A DNA stretch of 64,000 nt from positions 962,051 to 1,026,050 of the forward strand of contig NC_085093.1 in assembly GCF_963422355.1 (NCBI RefSeq), given 5' to 3'. A program made the position numbers and the translations under genes. Of this stretch, positions 22,561 to 35,585 are shown piece after piece. Within the stretch, counting starts at the first letter, position 1; each line of letters starts with the position of its first letter. The DNA comes from Corticium candelabrum. Lineage: Eukaryota; Porifera; Homoscleromorpha; Homosclerophorida; Plakinidae. Below the pieces are notes generated by a model. That model saw only the letters and a list, made by a program, of their open reading frames with translations. It was not told where the DNA came from and searched no databases.

Positions 22561-25500
22561 ATGGAGATTATAGGCTGGCTGAAAGGTTCTGGTTCACGAG
22601 AGGGCTACCATGGAAGAGCAGAACTAACCGACCCTGATTATGAAGGTAAATGTCAGGTGTACTTCATTCCAACATATTTTCATTCGCACGTACTGTTCTT
22701 ATCTTGTCGTTTCCAGCCCCGAGTTTAGTAGACGACGAAGCGTCCGACCCTGAATCTAACCTGTCATGGGATCCAAGAGGCATACAACTTGACTCTTCAC
22801 GTCATACTTCACCATCTAGTGTTCGCACCGTCAACAGCGGCCAGATCGAACCGAGAGATGGATCGCCTGCCGTATTGCACATAAATGGTACAACAAAAGC
22901 CTTCTCAAGCATTCTACCGAGTATGATACCTGAACAGATGAAACCTAGGGTAAAAATTATGTCTGCATGGTGGGATTAGTTGATGTCTAGACTTTGTTTT
23001 GTAGGAGCAAGGTGACTCGGCTTTGAATAATTCTAAAATGTACAAGGCGTTTGACGAGTTTGGTTTTGTCAAGGAGGAAGATGGTAGGTGTTGTGACACT
23101 CATGGTGCAGCTGCTCAGCTGACTACATGTAATTTAAATTTTAACTTAAATTAATTTATTGAATTGGCAAGCAGCAGACAGTAGTACATATATGAAACAC
23201 TGCTGTTTTAATTAATTTAAAATAATTTAATGTGCAAATTTAAGGTTTGGCAGGGTTCTAGCCAGGTTTTCAGCAAATCATGGCGGCAGGGCGGGGCTTT
23301 CTAAAAGGGGCGTGGTCTTTTGTCAGGGGTGTGGTTTGACGTGGTTGGTTTGTCCAAAACGTAGCCCTGGTGAGTTTTTGTGACTTCCTCTGCTTATTAA
23401 TAATCAACCTAGTCAGAATAACTTGGCTGTTTAAGTTAAAGATGATCTTGGGGAAAAGAGAATTAACTGCAAAATTTTGTAAGGGACAAGTATGTTTATA
23501 TAGAAATGCCACATCCTCATTCAAATATGTTGCTTTCCATCATGCTTTGTAATAAGATCTGTTAGAGCACACAACAGGGAACACTGGTAAATAGCACAGT
23601 AAATAGCACACCTGCTGAGGCCATAATTAGCACTCTCTGTTAGTATGCATCCTGGCTAGAACCCTGTTTGGGATTTGGCATGGTTGTTAGTTTTATCACT
23701 TGCATGTCAACAGAGATTTACCTATTAGTAATTAAGGTTAGCTCAGTAAATTGGGAGTGTAACTTTTTAAAGTTAATGATTACTAGCTACATTGCCTGGC
23801 TTCACCCGAGTGTTTTGCATTCAACTGTGAGAAAATACCATGAAACTAGAATTTTAGTACCTTACAGTGAGATATTCTAAGTATGGCATTTACATGCAAT
23901 TAAATTTGGTATGCTACTGGGTTGTTAGCTTTGGATAGTGACAGCTGGCTTGTTGACGTCAATTTAATTCTAATTGGCGCGCCAAGGGAGCCTTTCTCTT
24001 GTCATGTCTATTGAGGTCGAGATTTATTATTTGGACTGATGAAGCATGTTTTGTAGTTTGGTCGACAATGTCTGATCTTAGGAGTTGTATGACTGTTTGA
24101 TGTAGAGAAGACTGGACTTTATCGTCACTGACAAAGTAAATTTAAGCAATTTAGCAGTAGAGTTTTCTGGAGGAGCAAGACTTCCGATAGAATGATACAT
24201 GCATGTGTCTCTGAACTTTGAAACAGGGATTCCAACCGATGCGAGCTTTATTTCATCGCATTCAAACGACGTCATCTGAAAAGCCGAATTATACGCTCGC
24301 ATGTTTGAGGGGAAATGCTGCGCTTCAACCGATTGTCCCAGTAGATCGATCAGTGGGGTAGGCGGTTTGGGTATGGCGGGTAACAAACTTTCCGCGATTG
24401 CAGCAGATGCCTGGTGTTTTCTTCTTCCATGTCAGTGCTTCGCAATTTTTGCACTTGATGTTCATTTTGCCAATGTTGTTAGGAGTACGTAAGATATCTA
24501 GTAGAAACACTACTAAATGACGGCCACATGCAAGATAGAGGAGAACCTGTACGCCAAAGGACCGTTTGTCGTATTGCTATAACTATGGTTTTTCATGAGC
24601 ATTGATGACGCTATGCAGTGTCTGCATAGACACAGTTCCGAAAATGAGACAACTTGGTTAGAAAGTATAGAAATATTTTAGAAGTACGTGATTATTGACG
24701 CACGTGCTAAGCGCTTGTTGAGAAAGGCGGCGGTGCTCATTATTAACTCTTTCAATTAACTAGAAAAGAACTTTTAGTAGTAGCTTTTGCAATCCGTCGA
24801 CGGGCACTGCACTGGTGCTGTGAGTCAAGCCGACGAGTAGCTTCGTCATCTTTTTCCTGTTGCAGTGATAACTTTTGTTGCTTTGCCTTTGACAAAATAG
24901 CAGACAGAGAGCGCTTTTTGGGAGGCATTTTGACTGTGTACAGGCGGGTTTGCTGTAATGATGAGAGCGTTTGTGCAATGTGTACTACATGTGCAACATC
25001 ACGATATGTGACATAACAATGAGTAGGCATAGGATGATATCAAGAAGTACAGATGAATGCCAGCAATGCATAAGTAAAGGACACAGACTACCGAAAACGT
25101 CACCAGTTGCTATTCCAAAGTGAGGAAAGGCCACATGCTAAAGGAGAAGCGAAGAAGTGCAGTGGTTTGCAAGCGCATAGGGAACAAACTTTTTGTGACG
25201 TTACAATTTTCAAAAAACGCCAGCACAAAGCAGAGTACAGGGCACCAGCTACCATGAAGAGCACCAGTTGCTTACAAAAGTAGAAAAGGTCATGTGCTAA
25301 AGCAGGAGTGGAAAAGAACAGCGGTTTGCGAGCAATTACGAAACAAATATTCAAAATGGCTGCACCCATGGACCACTTGCCTTTATATATATATATATAT
25401 ATATATTAGCATTTATTGCATAAATAGTAGCTGCAACTGGTAGAGTGTTTGCATTGCTTGAGATATATTGGTAATGGGTATTGCTTTAGAAACTATGGTT

Positions 25501-27821
25501 GTTATGCCAGCGGGCGTTTTACAGAAAGAAGAGGATCAGAAATTGAAGTGGCTTGCTTACTTCGAATTTACGCAGAATGTGGACATGGGCGAGTTGACAT
25601 GGGATAAAGTACGGTAGTTGCAGTTGATGAGTGGTATTCCATTGAAGTCAGTATGGTGTTGTTATTAGGTTGGAAGCGTTCTTCCTCGTTCTGATCGTTT
25701 GTTATCTCTTGTAAAAGCAGGAATACCACACAGCCTGAGACCTCATGTAAACATAAAACATTGCCTGTGGTGTAAGTCGTGTAGACTTTGTATTATTATT
25801 GTAGGTTTGGAAACGTCTAACAGGTAGTTTGAAAAAGAAGGATGAGAGTCAAACTTCATATAAGGTACACGACACACTTGTGTATGTCTTCATTGTTAAC
25901 TTAGTTTGCATGAGGCTCCCTCTGTGTAGCAAATTTTGCGTAAAGCTTTAATTGATAATTCCAGTGTTTCTGCAAAGCAAATTGAGAAGGTACTATTGCT
26001 AAAAAGCTTCACTTTCTTTCAGTTATTGATCGACACTTTCTGTGTAATAGGATTTGCTTCGAACAATGCCCAACAATGCTTGTTTCAGTAGTACATCAAG
26101 TGTTGGTATGTGGGTCATGTTGGCTTGTGTTGTTCTGTGCGTGATTATCTGTCTGACTGTAGGAGTGAAACGTCTGCAGCATGTACTGCGAGCTTTGGCT
26201 GATTTCTTCCCTGAAATGGGGTATTGTCAAGGCACTGGAATGGTGTGATTATCAGACAATTTAAATTGTATATAGATATGTAGGCAGAATTTTATTTGTT
26301 AGTTGGCAGGAATGTTATTGCTGCTAATGGAAGAAGAAGATGTTTTCTGGATGATGGTTGCTATTATTGAAGAGGTGTTACCAGAATCATATTACAACAA
26401 GACACTGATGGGTGTTCAGGTTTATCACTGTTTTTGTACACATTTATGTTATTATTGAATTTGGTGCTTAACAACATTTTGTAGGTTGACCAGAAAGTTC
26501 TGAAGCAACTTGTTTCCACTATTGTTCCTAATATATACCAACTATTTAAAGAACATGACACAGGTATATGCTTACTGATTTTAGTTATAAAGTTGTGGTG
26601 AGAAATGATGCTAAATTGCATTGTATTTAGACATAACATTGGTAACACTACACTGGTTCATTACTGCTTATGCTGCTGTTGTACCCACACAGGTAATATG
26701 ATGTCTGATGAGTTTTTACAACTTTTCACATCTATTCTGGATCTACTCTAGCATTAGTTTGATTAGTAGTCATTACAGTGCATGGCATGTCTTTTCTGTA
26801 AGTAAATGTCTAACAGTAAGATTCTTTTGTGCAGGTGCTGTTACGTATTTGGGATATATTTTTTTGCGAAGGGTCAATTTCTTTATTTCGAATTGCTGTT
26901 GGTATTCTCAAACAGCAAGTAAGTTTTGATCCGTACTGTTGTTGTTGCATGTGCATCTGAACCAACAGTTGTTTGAAGGAAGATGAACTTGTTCATCTTG
27001 AGAACTCTGCTGCCATTTTCAATTGTGTCTCTGATGCACCAAGTAAAGTAACTGTGCTGAATATTGACGACTTGATCGAGAGTGCATTTCACTTGACATT
27101 AAGTATGAATGATGACGTGTTAAGAGTGCAGCGACAAGTGCATCTTGGTGAGCTGCAAAAAGAGTTGGGAGAGCAAATGGTGTCACCGGGAAAGCGTAAA
27201 CAGTCTTTGTCTACATCTATGGTCAGTTGCAAGCTGTGTCATGTGTTTCTGTGTTGCCCGATTGATTGTCTGTGTCTGTCTGTTACTTACCAAATTAACT
27301 GCTGGTGGACTGTATATTTACACAAATCTTCAACCTGATTTGCTCTAGGAAATGCAGACAGTTCGTCGAAGATTCTATTCTGTTGAGAGACAGCAGTCGG
27401 GATTTCTGTCTTCTTTGTTTGGTCTGCTCAGTAAGAAAATTTCTTTTCAAGTTATGTTTAGTAGGACCTTTAACTCTAGACTCCTACACAGTTGGTGACA
27501 GAAAACCACCAAGACCGAAGAACATCAAACAAACAGGTTTCTTACATTTCTTGTAATCGATGATGCGTTTTATGCTGTAAACTATTGGCAGAGTTGGTAA
27601 CCGACTTGCACGAGGCCATCATGCAGATAGCGCAACATTTTCATAAGGACAGTGTTGAGGTTGTTAGTTTGCATGTAGCTAACGTGGAACATGTTACTGT
27701 CTGAAGTTGGTACAGTCTTATTACTGCATACATTAGGTAATGAGTCCAGACTACTCTCTCCAGTCTCACATTCATGATCATGAGATCTACATTCATTCAG
27801 CTCTAGCCAGGTAAACAGTTG

Positions 27822-27872
<51 letters not shown>

Positions 27873-29913
27873 AGTTGTACCTGCTGCGACTAAATATTTG
27901 AACTAACAATAGCAAGAAGGTGAAGAGAGGTCGTGCTGTGGTGGATTTTGAGGCTCATGATGTTGATGAATTAGGCTTTAGAAAAAATGACATTATTAAA
28001 GTGAGTTTGTCATTTCACAGATACATTCATGATTGCCTGCATGCATATAGAAGGTGCAATGTCCATTACACTAACATGCATGCTTTAGATAATATCTCAA
28101 CGACCTTGATGAGATTGAACGGAAAGAGGTGATGGAAGATGACCGCATTTTTATGTCATCGTTGCTGTGTGGTTCCAGTGGTGAGTTGTGGAGGTTGGTT
28201 TCCAGCAAGATTTGGTTTCTTGGATGAGAGAAGCAAACAATACTCTTTTGCAGGATGATTATTCTATCTGATGTTTCTGATCTTGTGAGAGGACGGTATG
28301 TATTTTTACATTCTGTGTGTTATCAGATATGCTGTATCAGATTCATAAGCTTTAAGCACGTGTTATGTCTTGTTACTTTTGTGAGATTGGAGTCTTATGT
28401 TTCGTTTATGGAAATTACAGCGGTCAAGAATTGTATTATTATGTTCTAATTGCATAATAATTACATTGGTCTAAAACTTTGCTTTAGTCTCCAGTATGAT
28501 ATTTTCTGTTGGTGTAGTTTGTGTCGAGCTCTAAGGGCATTATGTGAACATGGACTCAAGAAGCCTTACATGTTTGGTGGTGCTGTTCATCCATGGCATT
28601 TTATTGAAGAGGTTAGACAGTTGGAAGGAGTATATGATATTATGGTTCAATTAGAGTTTGAATGAAGGTTAGTGAAAAGGAAGTATCCAGTGATTTTCGG
28701 TCTGTCTATGCAAGACTTGTCCTTTGCAAGACATACAAGTGAAACCACTGATGAGAATGATGAATTGTTAGGTCTGGCTAACTTTCTGTCATTGTGTTAT
28801 GTTGGTCTTATAGCCTAGAAGCAGATGGTAAAGTGTTGACGGCAGATGAAATGCTTTACAGAGTTGGGCAGTTGCTTATCGATGTACATATTGATATTCT
28901 AGTATGATTTGTTGTTCAGACTGTACAGATGATCAATATGAGTCATGATGCTGTTGGTGCACAGTTGGATGTAAAAGTGAGTTGTGGTTGTGAATGATTA
29001 GTTAGGGTAGTCATACACGACAGACAGGCGATGGCAGATCAGCCTATATGGCAGCTTTATAGTTTATAACAGCCCTAGCTAGCACTTGATTGATGTTGAG
29101 TTGTACCATAGCATATTGTAACTTGTCATTTTTGTTTTGTAGTTTCGTTCATGGGTTTGTGCTGGTTTGAAGTAAGTTGTTTGCCAGTAATGCTCCATTT
29201 TATAGCAAATCATTGCCTGCTTTTAGTGAGCAAGTTCTTCACTTATGGCTAGAAACCCTTTGTTCATCTGAAGAAACTGTGAGGAAATGGTTAGTGTTCG
29301 AATGAAATTTTAACGTTTTGTTAATATTATTCAGTACAGGTACAACATATCATCATACATAAGAAGTCCTGGTTGGGTGCAGCTGAAATGCGAGCTACGG
29401 TAAGTGAATTGTTGATATTCACCTTTCTTTCTATGATTGCAAGGACACAGTCCAGATTGATTGCCTCTGTCCACTATTAATTAGATGCATGCTATAGTAC
29501 CATATCAAGTGTCTTCCTAATCAAAGGTCATGGAAGGAAGGTCCAATCTCTTCCATTCTTGCGTGACAATATTTCTTATCCATGGTGTACCCTCATTTCT
29601 TATTGGTGAGTAGTCTTTCACTCATGGTTCAAACAACAGATCAATAGTAAGAGACAGCATACAAGAAGTGGTTGTAATGGCAGAGTCTGGACAGTGTTTT
29701 TGTGGTCTATCATGTTAAAATTTATATAGAATATTAGCATCATTCTCATTCAACTTGTCTATTGACTGGGAAATTGACGAAGAAAGACAGGTAAAGAAGA
29801 ATCGTCAAAGCTATGAATTATGAACACTATCTGTTTGTTAGGTGAAACTTCCTATCCAGGAGAGTGTGAGAGACATGCTTGTAAAGCATCATCTGTTCAG
29901 TTGGGACTTATAG
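22561..29913 (+). CDS. SGSM3: Small G protein signalling modulator 3 (TBC-SH3-RUN RabGAP)
   Basis: The proposed start is ATG 22561 ([18 protein letters not shown]); the stop is 29911-29913. The TBC domain reads across many small exons: [35 protein letters not shown] with the IxxDxxR arginine finger, [12 protein letters not shown] with the glutamine finger, [13 protein letters not shown], and [13 protein letters not shown]. Then [15 protein letters not shown] leads to an SH3 start ([20 protein letters not shown]) and a RUN domain ([52 protein letters not shown]), ending [16 protein letters not shown]. Domain order and both ends match human SGSM3, a GAP for small Rab/RAP GTPases. Between 28090 and 28260 the SH3 distal half ([21 protein letters not shown]) cannot be joined in frame on either side. 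A 2.4-kb intron holds transposons. Confidence 0.88.
23251..23666. mobile_element. 416-bp non-autonomous DNA transposon (MITE) with 16-bp perfect TIRs
   Basis: The left end CAGGGTTCTAGCCAGG at 23251-23266 is matched exactly, inverted, at 23651-23666. Both ends are flanked by TTTGG (23246-23250 and 23667-23671), a likely 5-base target duplication. The inside is noncoding. It sits in a long intron of SGSM3. A CAGGG-type end recalls hAT-like elements, but those normally duplicate 8 bases, so the superfamily is open. Confidence 0.85.
24078..25030 (-). mobile_element. Antisense Helitron fragment (N-terminal part of the Rep-helicase protein)
   Basis: Reading the minus strand from 25030, there is a basic start ([19 protein letters not shown]). 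At about 24460-24390 comes [13 protein letters not shown] and then ICCNRGKF, a Cys-rich finger. After a one-base frame change comes [17 protein letters not shown], then [14 protein letters not shown] and [11 protein letters not shown]. The series CxxCxAxxW, CCxxGK, PPxPLxxLL, NxRAYNSxxxFTS and YHRIGSLLP is the hallmark N-terminal region of animal Helitron proteins. Rep catalytic and helicase parts are absent, so it is a truncated 5' piece. It may extend to the (TA) tract at 25381-25406, where a tandem 163-base repeat lies. Confidence 0.7.
25100..25375. repeat. Diverged tandem repeat, period about 163 bp, about 1.7 copies
   Basis: CACCAGTTGCTATTCCAAAG near 25100 recurs as CACCAGTTGCTTACAAAAG near 25263. 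The similarity continues through GTGCTAAAG, CAGYGGTTTGC and ACAAA. Part of the Helitron 5' flank or a separate relic; in the same SGSM3 intron. Confidence 0.6.
27822..27871. repeat. (TG)n microsatellite
   Basis: 25 perfect TG units in the SGSM3 intron immediately before the SH3-encoding exon. Confidence 0.95.
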
Positions 29914-30218
29914 ATGCTTTGTTAGAGTGGTTGTGTTTATTAACTACTTTGTAGATGTATATTGGCCAGCTATGCTGATGTAAATTGAACTGACACTGCA
30001 TAGAAACGTAATTCTATTTAATTAACTAATTGGTTAGGAATAGAATTTTACAATATAATAGTTAATTACTTAGCTGTTAAAGAAGACGTGACGACTTGTT
30101 TTATAGGGTTAATTATATAATTTATTAGATTAATATTCGTCATACAAGTCTCGCTAGCTACGCCCTTTCCATAACACGTGTGCAGTGTTGTGGTCACGTG
30201 ATAGCTGGTGTTTTGAAG
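29914..30218. promoter_or_regulatory. Gap holding SGSM3 3' flank and CSTF3 promoter
   Basis: AT-rich for 200 bases, then a short stretch with two CACGTG E-box cores (30175-30180 and 30195-30200) within 45 bases of the CSTF3 start codon. Their function is inferred. Confidence 0.45.
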
Positions 30219-32865
30219 ATGGCGGGTGAGTTGCCGCAGATAAAGAGCGAAATTACAAGCACATCTGCTCTTGTCGCTCCTGCGTCGACAACGGTACCTT
30301 CTTTGATTATTGTGGATGCAAATGCTCAAGCAGTTATGTGGGGGCTCTTTTAGGGTACGTCAACTTTGTGGGACGTGAGATGGTCAAGAACAGACGCTGG
30401 ATTGAAAGCTGAAGAGAGAATCAAGGAGAGTCTATACGACTTAGACGAATGGGCTACACTGATAAATGAAGCAAAGGTGCGTTGCAGCTTGGAGTCAGTT
30501 GGTCACGTGCACATTCGTCCATCACTCTTTCTCTGGCTGTCTGCTGATCGATGAACGAGTAACAGGGAATCTCTTATTTAGCAAGATAATATTGACCGGT
30601 CTCGAGTTTTGTACGAGCGTCTGGTGCAGCGTTTTCCGACCAGTGGAAGATACTGGAGGATCTACATTGAACACGAGGTTTTCACACTTGCTTGCTGTAC
30701 TTGTACTGATTAGGTGCATGATACGTAATGCTATGTACAAAGACATTAAAAAGGTAGTTGTGTGTCTTTGGATATTTGCATTACTGATTCTTCGTTTTGT
30801 CAGCAATCTTCAGGTATGCAGTAGGTGAATGCATGTACATGTGGGTGTTCTGACTAACGTTTACTGTGCGGGTTTCGTTAGAAGAACAATCATCTGCTTG
30901 TAGAAATCTCAACTGTAGTTTTAAGACGTTAATTCTAAGCGTCATTGGTCTCAGATGTGCAAATTGAGTTCACCAAATTGCGACATCTCATCTTTATCAT
31001 TGCCAAGATGTTTTTACCTGATGTTCTTTCTTCCGCCGTGGTGTGTTCTTCATCTTGTACATAAAGGGAATTATTCAGATGAGCAGATTGTGTTGTAACC
31101 TGCAGTGAATTACAACACACGTCTTGTCTTACGACATTGCTGATGTAGAGTGTTGCTGTGTAGTCTCAAGTGGAACTTGCAAGTGCAGGTGTACCTCTTC
31201 ATTCGTTGATGTGTCTCCAACTTGTAATCTAATTGAAATATCATTGCATTGTACTGTGTATGGCATTTTCATGCTGTAATTGTCCATTGTCTTAATGACT
31301 GCCATCATTTGCTGTGAAGAGGCCTCACTGCTATTTGAATTAATTAAGACAGCGTGTGACATTTCTCAACAGTAATTTTGTGGTTTTGCTGTATGAATGA
31401 AATTATGAGAAATGCTACTTAACATGTCATATTTGAAGAACTGTTGGAAGGACTTCTGTGCATGAAGACTTCATCAGAGTGAAGGACAGCAAGGGAAGGA
31501 GTGGAATTGGACATGTTACCATGTTCGCCCTGACAACTACCAAGAAATTAACAATAGAAAACTAACGATTGTAGCTTAGTAGTTGGTCTAAGTAGAGATT
31601 TTGCATAACTTGGTATTGTTTTTGGTGTAGATGCGATCTAGAAACTATGACAGAGTTGAACAGGTAGAAAATCAACTGCTTTGACTTTGGCCATTTGCTC
31701 ACTGTCACTCAATCTACAGTTGTTTCAGAGATCTTTGCTCAAAGTACTTAGCTTAGATTTGTGCAAAACATATCTTGACTATGTCAGGGAAACAAAGGGT
31801 ACACTTCCAACATTCAGGTGCAAACGTGATGGGTTGCCTGCTTGTAGGTACAAGCTGTAATGGATGGTGTTTCCATTCAGGGATAAAATGACACAAGCAT
31901 ATGAGTTTGCACTAGAAAAAGTTGGACTAGACTTTACATCTATTGCAGTAAGGCATAGTCAGTCACATTGATAGAAGAAACTAACTGGTTGCTCTGATTG
32001 TAACAGATTTGGATGGACTATATCATGTTTCTTCGTTCAGGGTTGGCATTGGACAATTGGGTCTTCCTCTGAGATTGTAACATGTTGTTTGTTTGTAGAG
32101 AGGTGTCAGGATCATATGCAGAGAATCAGAAAATAACAGCTGTGAGGAAGGTATACCAGGTAACATTGATGAATACTCGTACACCAGGCCTGCTCCTACA
32201 CAATATACAATGGTCTTCATCATGTTTATCAATTTGTGACAGAGGGCTGTGGCTACTCCAATGATAAACACAGAAACAGTATGGAAATCTTACAGCCAGT
32301 TTGAACAGGTGAGCTGTTCAGTCATTGTCCAGCCTTAATTACACATAGAGAGGAATTGTTTTACAGAGTACCAATCAGATTGTTGCCAAAAAGCTATTGG
32401 ATGAGAAGAGTCGGGACTATGTTATATCGAGACGTGTTGCCAAAGAGTATGAAGCTGTCACACGAGGTCTTATGAAGGGTAGTGCGGCTGTGCCTCCTAC
32501 TGGAAGTTCGGAGGAACTGCAGCAGGTTGGATGTTATAGGAATTAAGAAATGAATGTTATAGCACATTTCTGATGCAGTTGGCAATGTGGAAGAAATACA
32601 TTCAGTGGGAGAAGGATAATCCAATGCATACTGATGATGCTTCGTTGCTGGCCAAGCGAGGTATCAGGAAGCATGTACTTGACAGTTATTGAAGTGACTG
32701 TGTTATTGTGGTAGTTATGTTTGCATATGAGCAATGTCTGTTGACTTTCTGTTACCATCCTTCAGTGTGGTGTGAGGCTACAGCATATCTCGAATCAGTC
32801 AGCAAACTGATGGCGGACAAAGGGGTAATTACAGCAACATATAGAACTTGCTAGAGTGCATGTGC

Positions 32866-32948
<83 letters not shown>

Positions 32949-35416
32949 GCACGCACACAAGTTGGTAGTTGCATGGGTTTGTCATTACTTTGTAGGATCT
33001 ACCCGCCTCAAAGGTATGGAGTGATGATACATCCAACTTGTATGAAAGGGCCATTACAGCTCTCCCTGCGTGCTCTCTATTATACTGCACTTATGCTGAT
33101 TTTGAGGAGGTTTGCTGTCTGATCGTTTCCTGAACATTGATTGGTTATATATGTCAATGTATGCTTAGATGCGGATGAAACATGATAAAGTACATGGCAT
33201 TTACACTCGATTTTTAGAAGTAAAGGAGGCGGATCCCACTTTAGTAACTTGAGCATTGACCTAAACACTAGAAAACATGTTCATTGGCTGTATGCGCCTG
33301 TAGGCATATATTCAGTACATGCGCTTTGCAAGAAGGGCAGAAGGTATCAAAGCTGCGAGAACAGTATTTAAGAAAGCTAGAGATGATACCAGAACAAAGG
33401 GCCATGTAATGGTTTGTAAAGTGCTTTTTACGTTTCTGTTGATAATTTGCTGTGGTCAGGTGTATGTAGCTGCAGCACTGATGGAATATTACTGTACCAA
33501 GGTAACCAAAGAGATAATCAGTACAATTAATTGCACAAACTTGCCTTATAATAATAAGTTATTGCGCAAAAACAGACTATGCTGAATACTGTAGTGATAG
33601 TGAAGAATGTAGGGTAGTTTGTTAAGTATTGTATTGAATGGAAGAGTGGCAGTTGTGAAAGGCATTGATCAAGTATTTTGGCTCTAGGACAAGAATATTT
33701 CTCTCAAGATATTTGAATTGGGATTGAAGGTACACTTGAAATTATAACAAATTTCTGATCTAATTGCAAAATTGATATTCTTTAGAAATATGCCAGTGAT
33801 TCAGACTACTGTGTTGCATATGTTGAGTTTTTGACTCACCTCAATGGTATGGATGTTTGCCTTGCCTTTTGTGCAAAGGAGTTTGGTAGTTTCACACATG
33901 AACACTTACAGAGGATAACAATACAAGAGTTTTATTTGAACGCATTCTGAGCAGCTTACCTCCTGAAAAATCTGGGTGAGATGTCTTTCAATCTTCTTTG
34001 CTTTGTACGTGTAGCAATTATTTTTGTTAAATGTTAGAGTACTTTTGAAAAAGTTTTTGGAGTTTGAGACAAATGTTGGTGACCTTGCAAGTGTTCTTAA
34101 GGTGGAGAAACGAAGAAGCTCTTTCTCGGCTAAGGAAGTTAGTAAGGCGATTGCCAGGTTGTGTATGTTCTAATCGTGCTTCAAACAGGAGTTGAGAGAT
34201 CAAGAAGCCATCAATCTGGTTGATCGTTATAAGTACATGGGACTGTGGCCTTGCAAAGACATTGAGTTGAGATCAATGTCACACCCTGTAAGCTTTGTCA
34301 AAACATGTAATGTCATCTATGAAGTTACATTCTATTTTTTAGGAGTTCGTGCGTGGGTTGACAATTAGTGGACCTACTACCTTACTGACCCCATGGCGGG
34401 TGAACTCTGTAGGAACAGAAGAAATGTCAAGCATTTCACTTTTGTTTCCACGTCCTGACCTCTCGCAGATGAGGCCTTTCAAACCCACGCCGTTTGCTAG
34501 TAAATTCTGTCCTCGTGTTTGATGACTTGTCTTTCAATGCTTGCATGACAGGTCACATGAGCCATCTGGCAGGAGGAGTATTTCCTCCTCCCCCAGCAGT
34601 AGCAGAACTGATCTCAAAACTACCACCACCTTCTTCATATGAGGTACGTATTGCAATTTACCAGCATTCCAAGTATCAAGGATTGGCATACACTGTAGTT
34701 GAATTTTCTAGCATTGGTTAAGCTAAGCTTTTGCTAGCCTCGTACCAGACCTCTGGCGTTGTCTGTCATGTGGGAAACGGGCACGATGGCACGAGAGGGT
34801 TTGGTACGAGGCTAAGCTTTTGCTACTTTTCAGGAATGCCAACACTACTTTCTTGCTACTTCAGTAAGGTATTGCACAACCCAGGGGACACTGCACTGTA
34901 GCTGATACATTGTATTCTTGTAGGAAACATTATCTTTAATATCTGATTTGATGATATATTGAAGCAAGTTATCTTTCATAATATTGTGGCTTTTCTGTGA
35001 TGTGTAGGGCCCATTTGTAAACGTTGATGACCTGATGCGCATTTTTATGGAGTGCAGACTTCGTGAACCTTTATCAGGACTCAAAGGTAATGATCTTATT
35101 CTAGTCACCAATATCAGATTTGAAGTACATTTGTTCAACAAATAAAACAAAACTCACTAATGCCTCATTTAATCAGTTTCTTGCTCATCCAGTCTAGTCA
35201 TATGTTGTACGTTGTCTGTATCATCATACTGGCTGTGGTATTGCAGATGGAATGTTGGAAAAGACGAAACAACAGAATGGAACACATGAAAAGGATGAAA
35301 CCAGAAAAGGTCGAAAACGAGGGGCAGAACGAGATGAAAGTGATGAGGAAGGTGGCATCGCACCACCTGCTAAAGACATTTACCGTGCTAGGCAACAGAG
35401 AAAAGCTACTGCATGA
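30219..35416 (+). CDS. CSTF3: Cleavage stimulation factor subunit 3 (CstF-77)
   Basis: Start ATG 30219 ([16 protein letters not shown]; exon 1 ends 30293), stop TGA 35414-35416. Exons encode the HAT-repeat array: [139 protein letters not shown] and [15 protein letters not shown]. The C-terminal part has [15 protein letters not shown] and [13 protein letters not shown]. The protein ends [18 protein letters not shown], the conserved tail that binds the CstF-64 hinge. CstF-77 dimerises and links CstF-64, CstF-50 and CPSF in mRNA 3'-end formation. Every landmark of the human protein is present in order; the intron near 32868 carries a CA tract. It converges on the Myb-SAM gene with only 169 bases between stop codons. 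Confidence 0.95.
32869..32951. repeat. (CA)n microsatellite
   Basis: Perfect CA tract ending in CACG, in a CSTF3 intron. Confidence 0.95.
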
Positions 35417-35585
35417 ACACATAACAATAATTTCTTATCTACATGACTGCATGTGTATGTGTAAAGTCCATAAACACAGTCAGTCAGTCCACATGTGCAT
35501 TACCTATCAAAATCAATTGACCAGAAACATTCAAAGTTGGCCGTGCCTCCTTACATTTGACAAACAAAATAATACTGAAAGTGTA

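Noticed and set aside
24752-25030. Basic minus-strand frame as a small host gene
   Set aside because: Its position just upstream of Helitron finger and RAYNS motifs on the same strand makes it the start of the Helitron protein.
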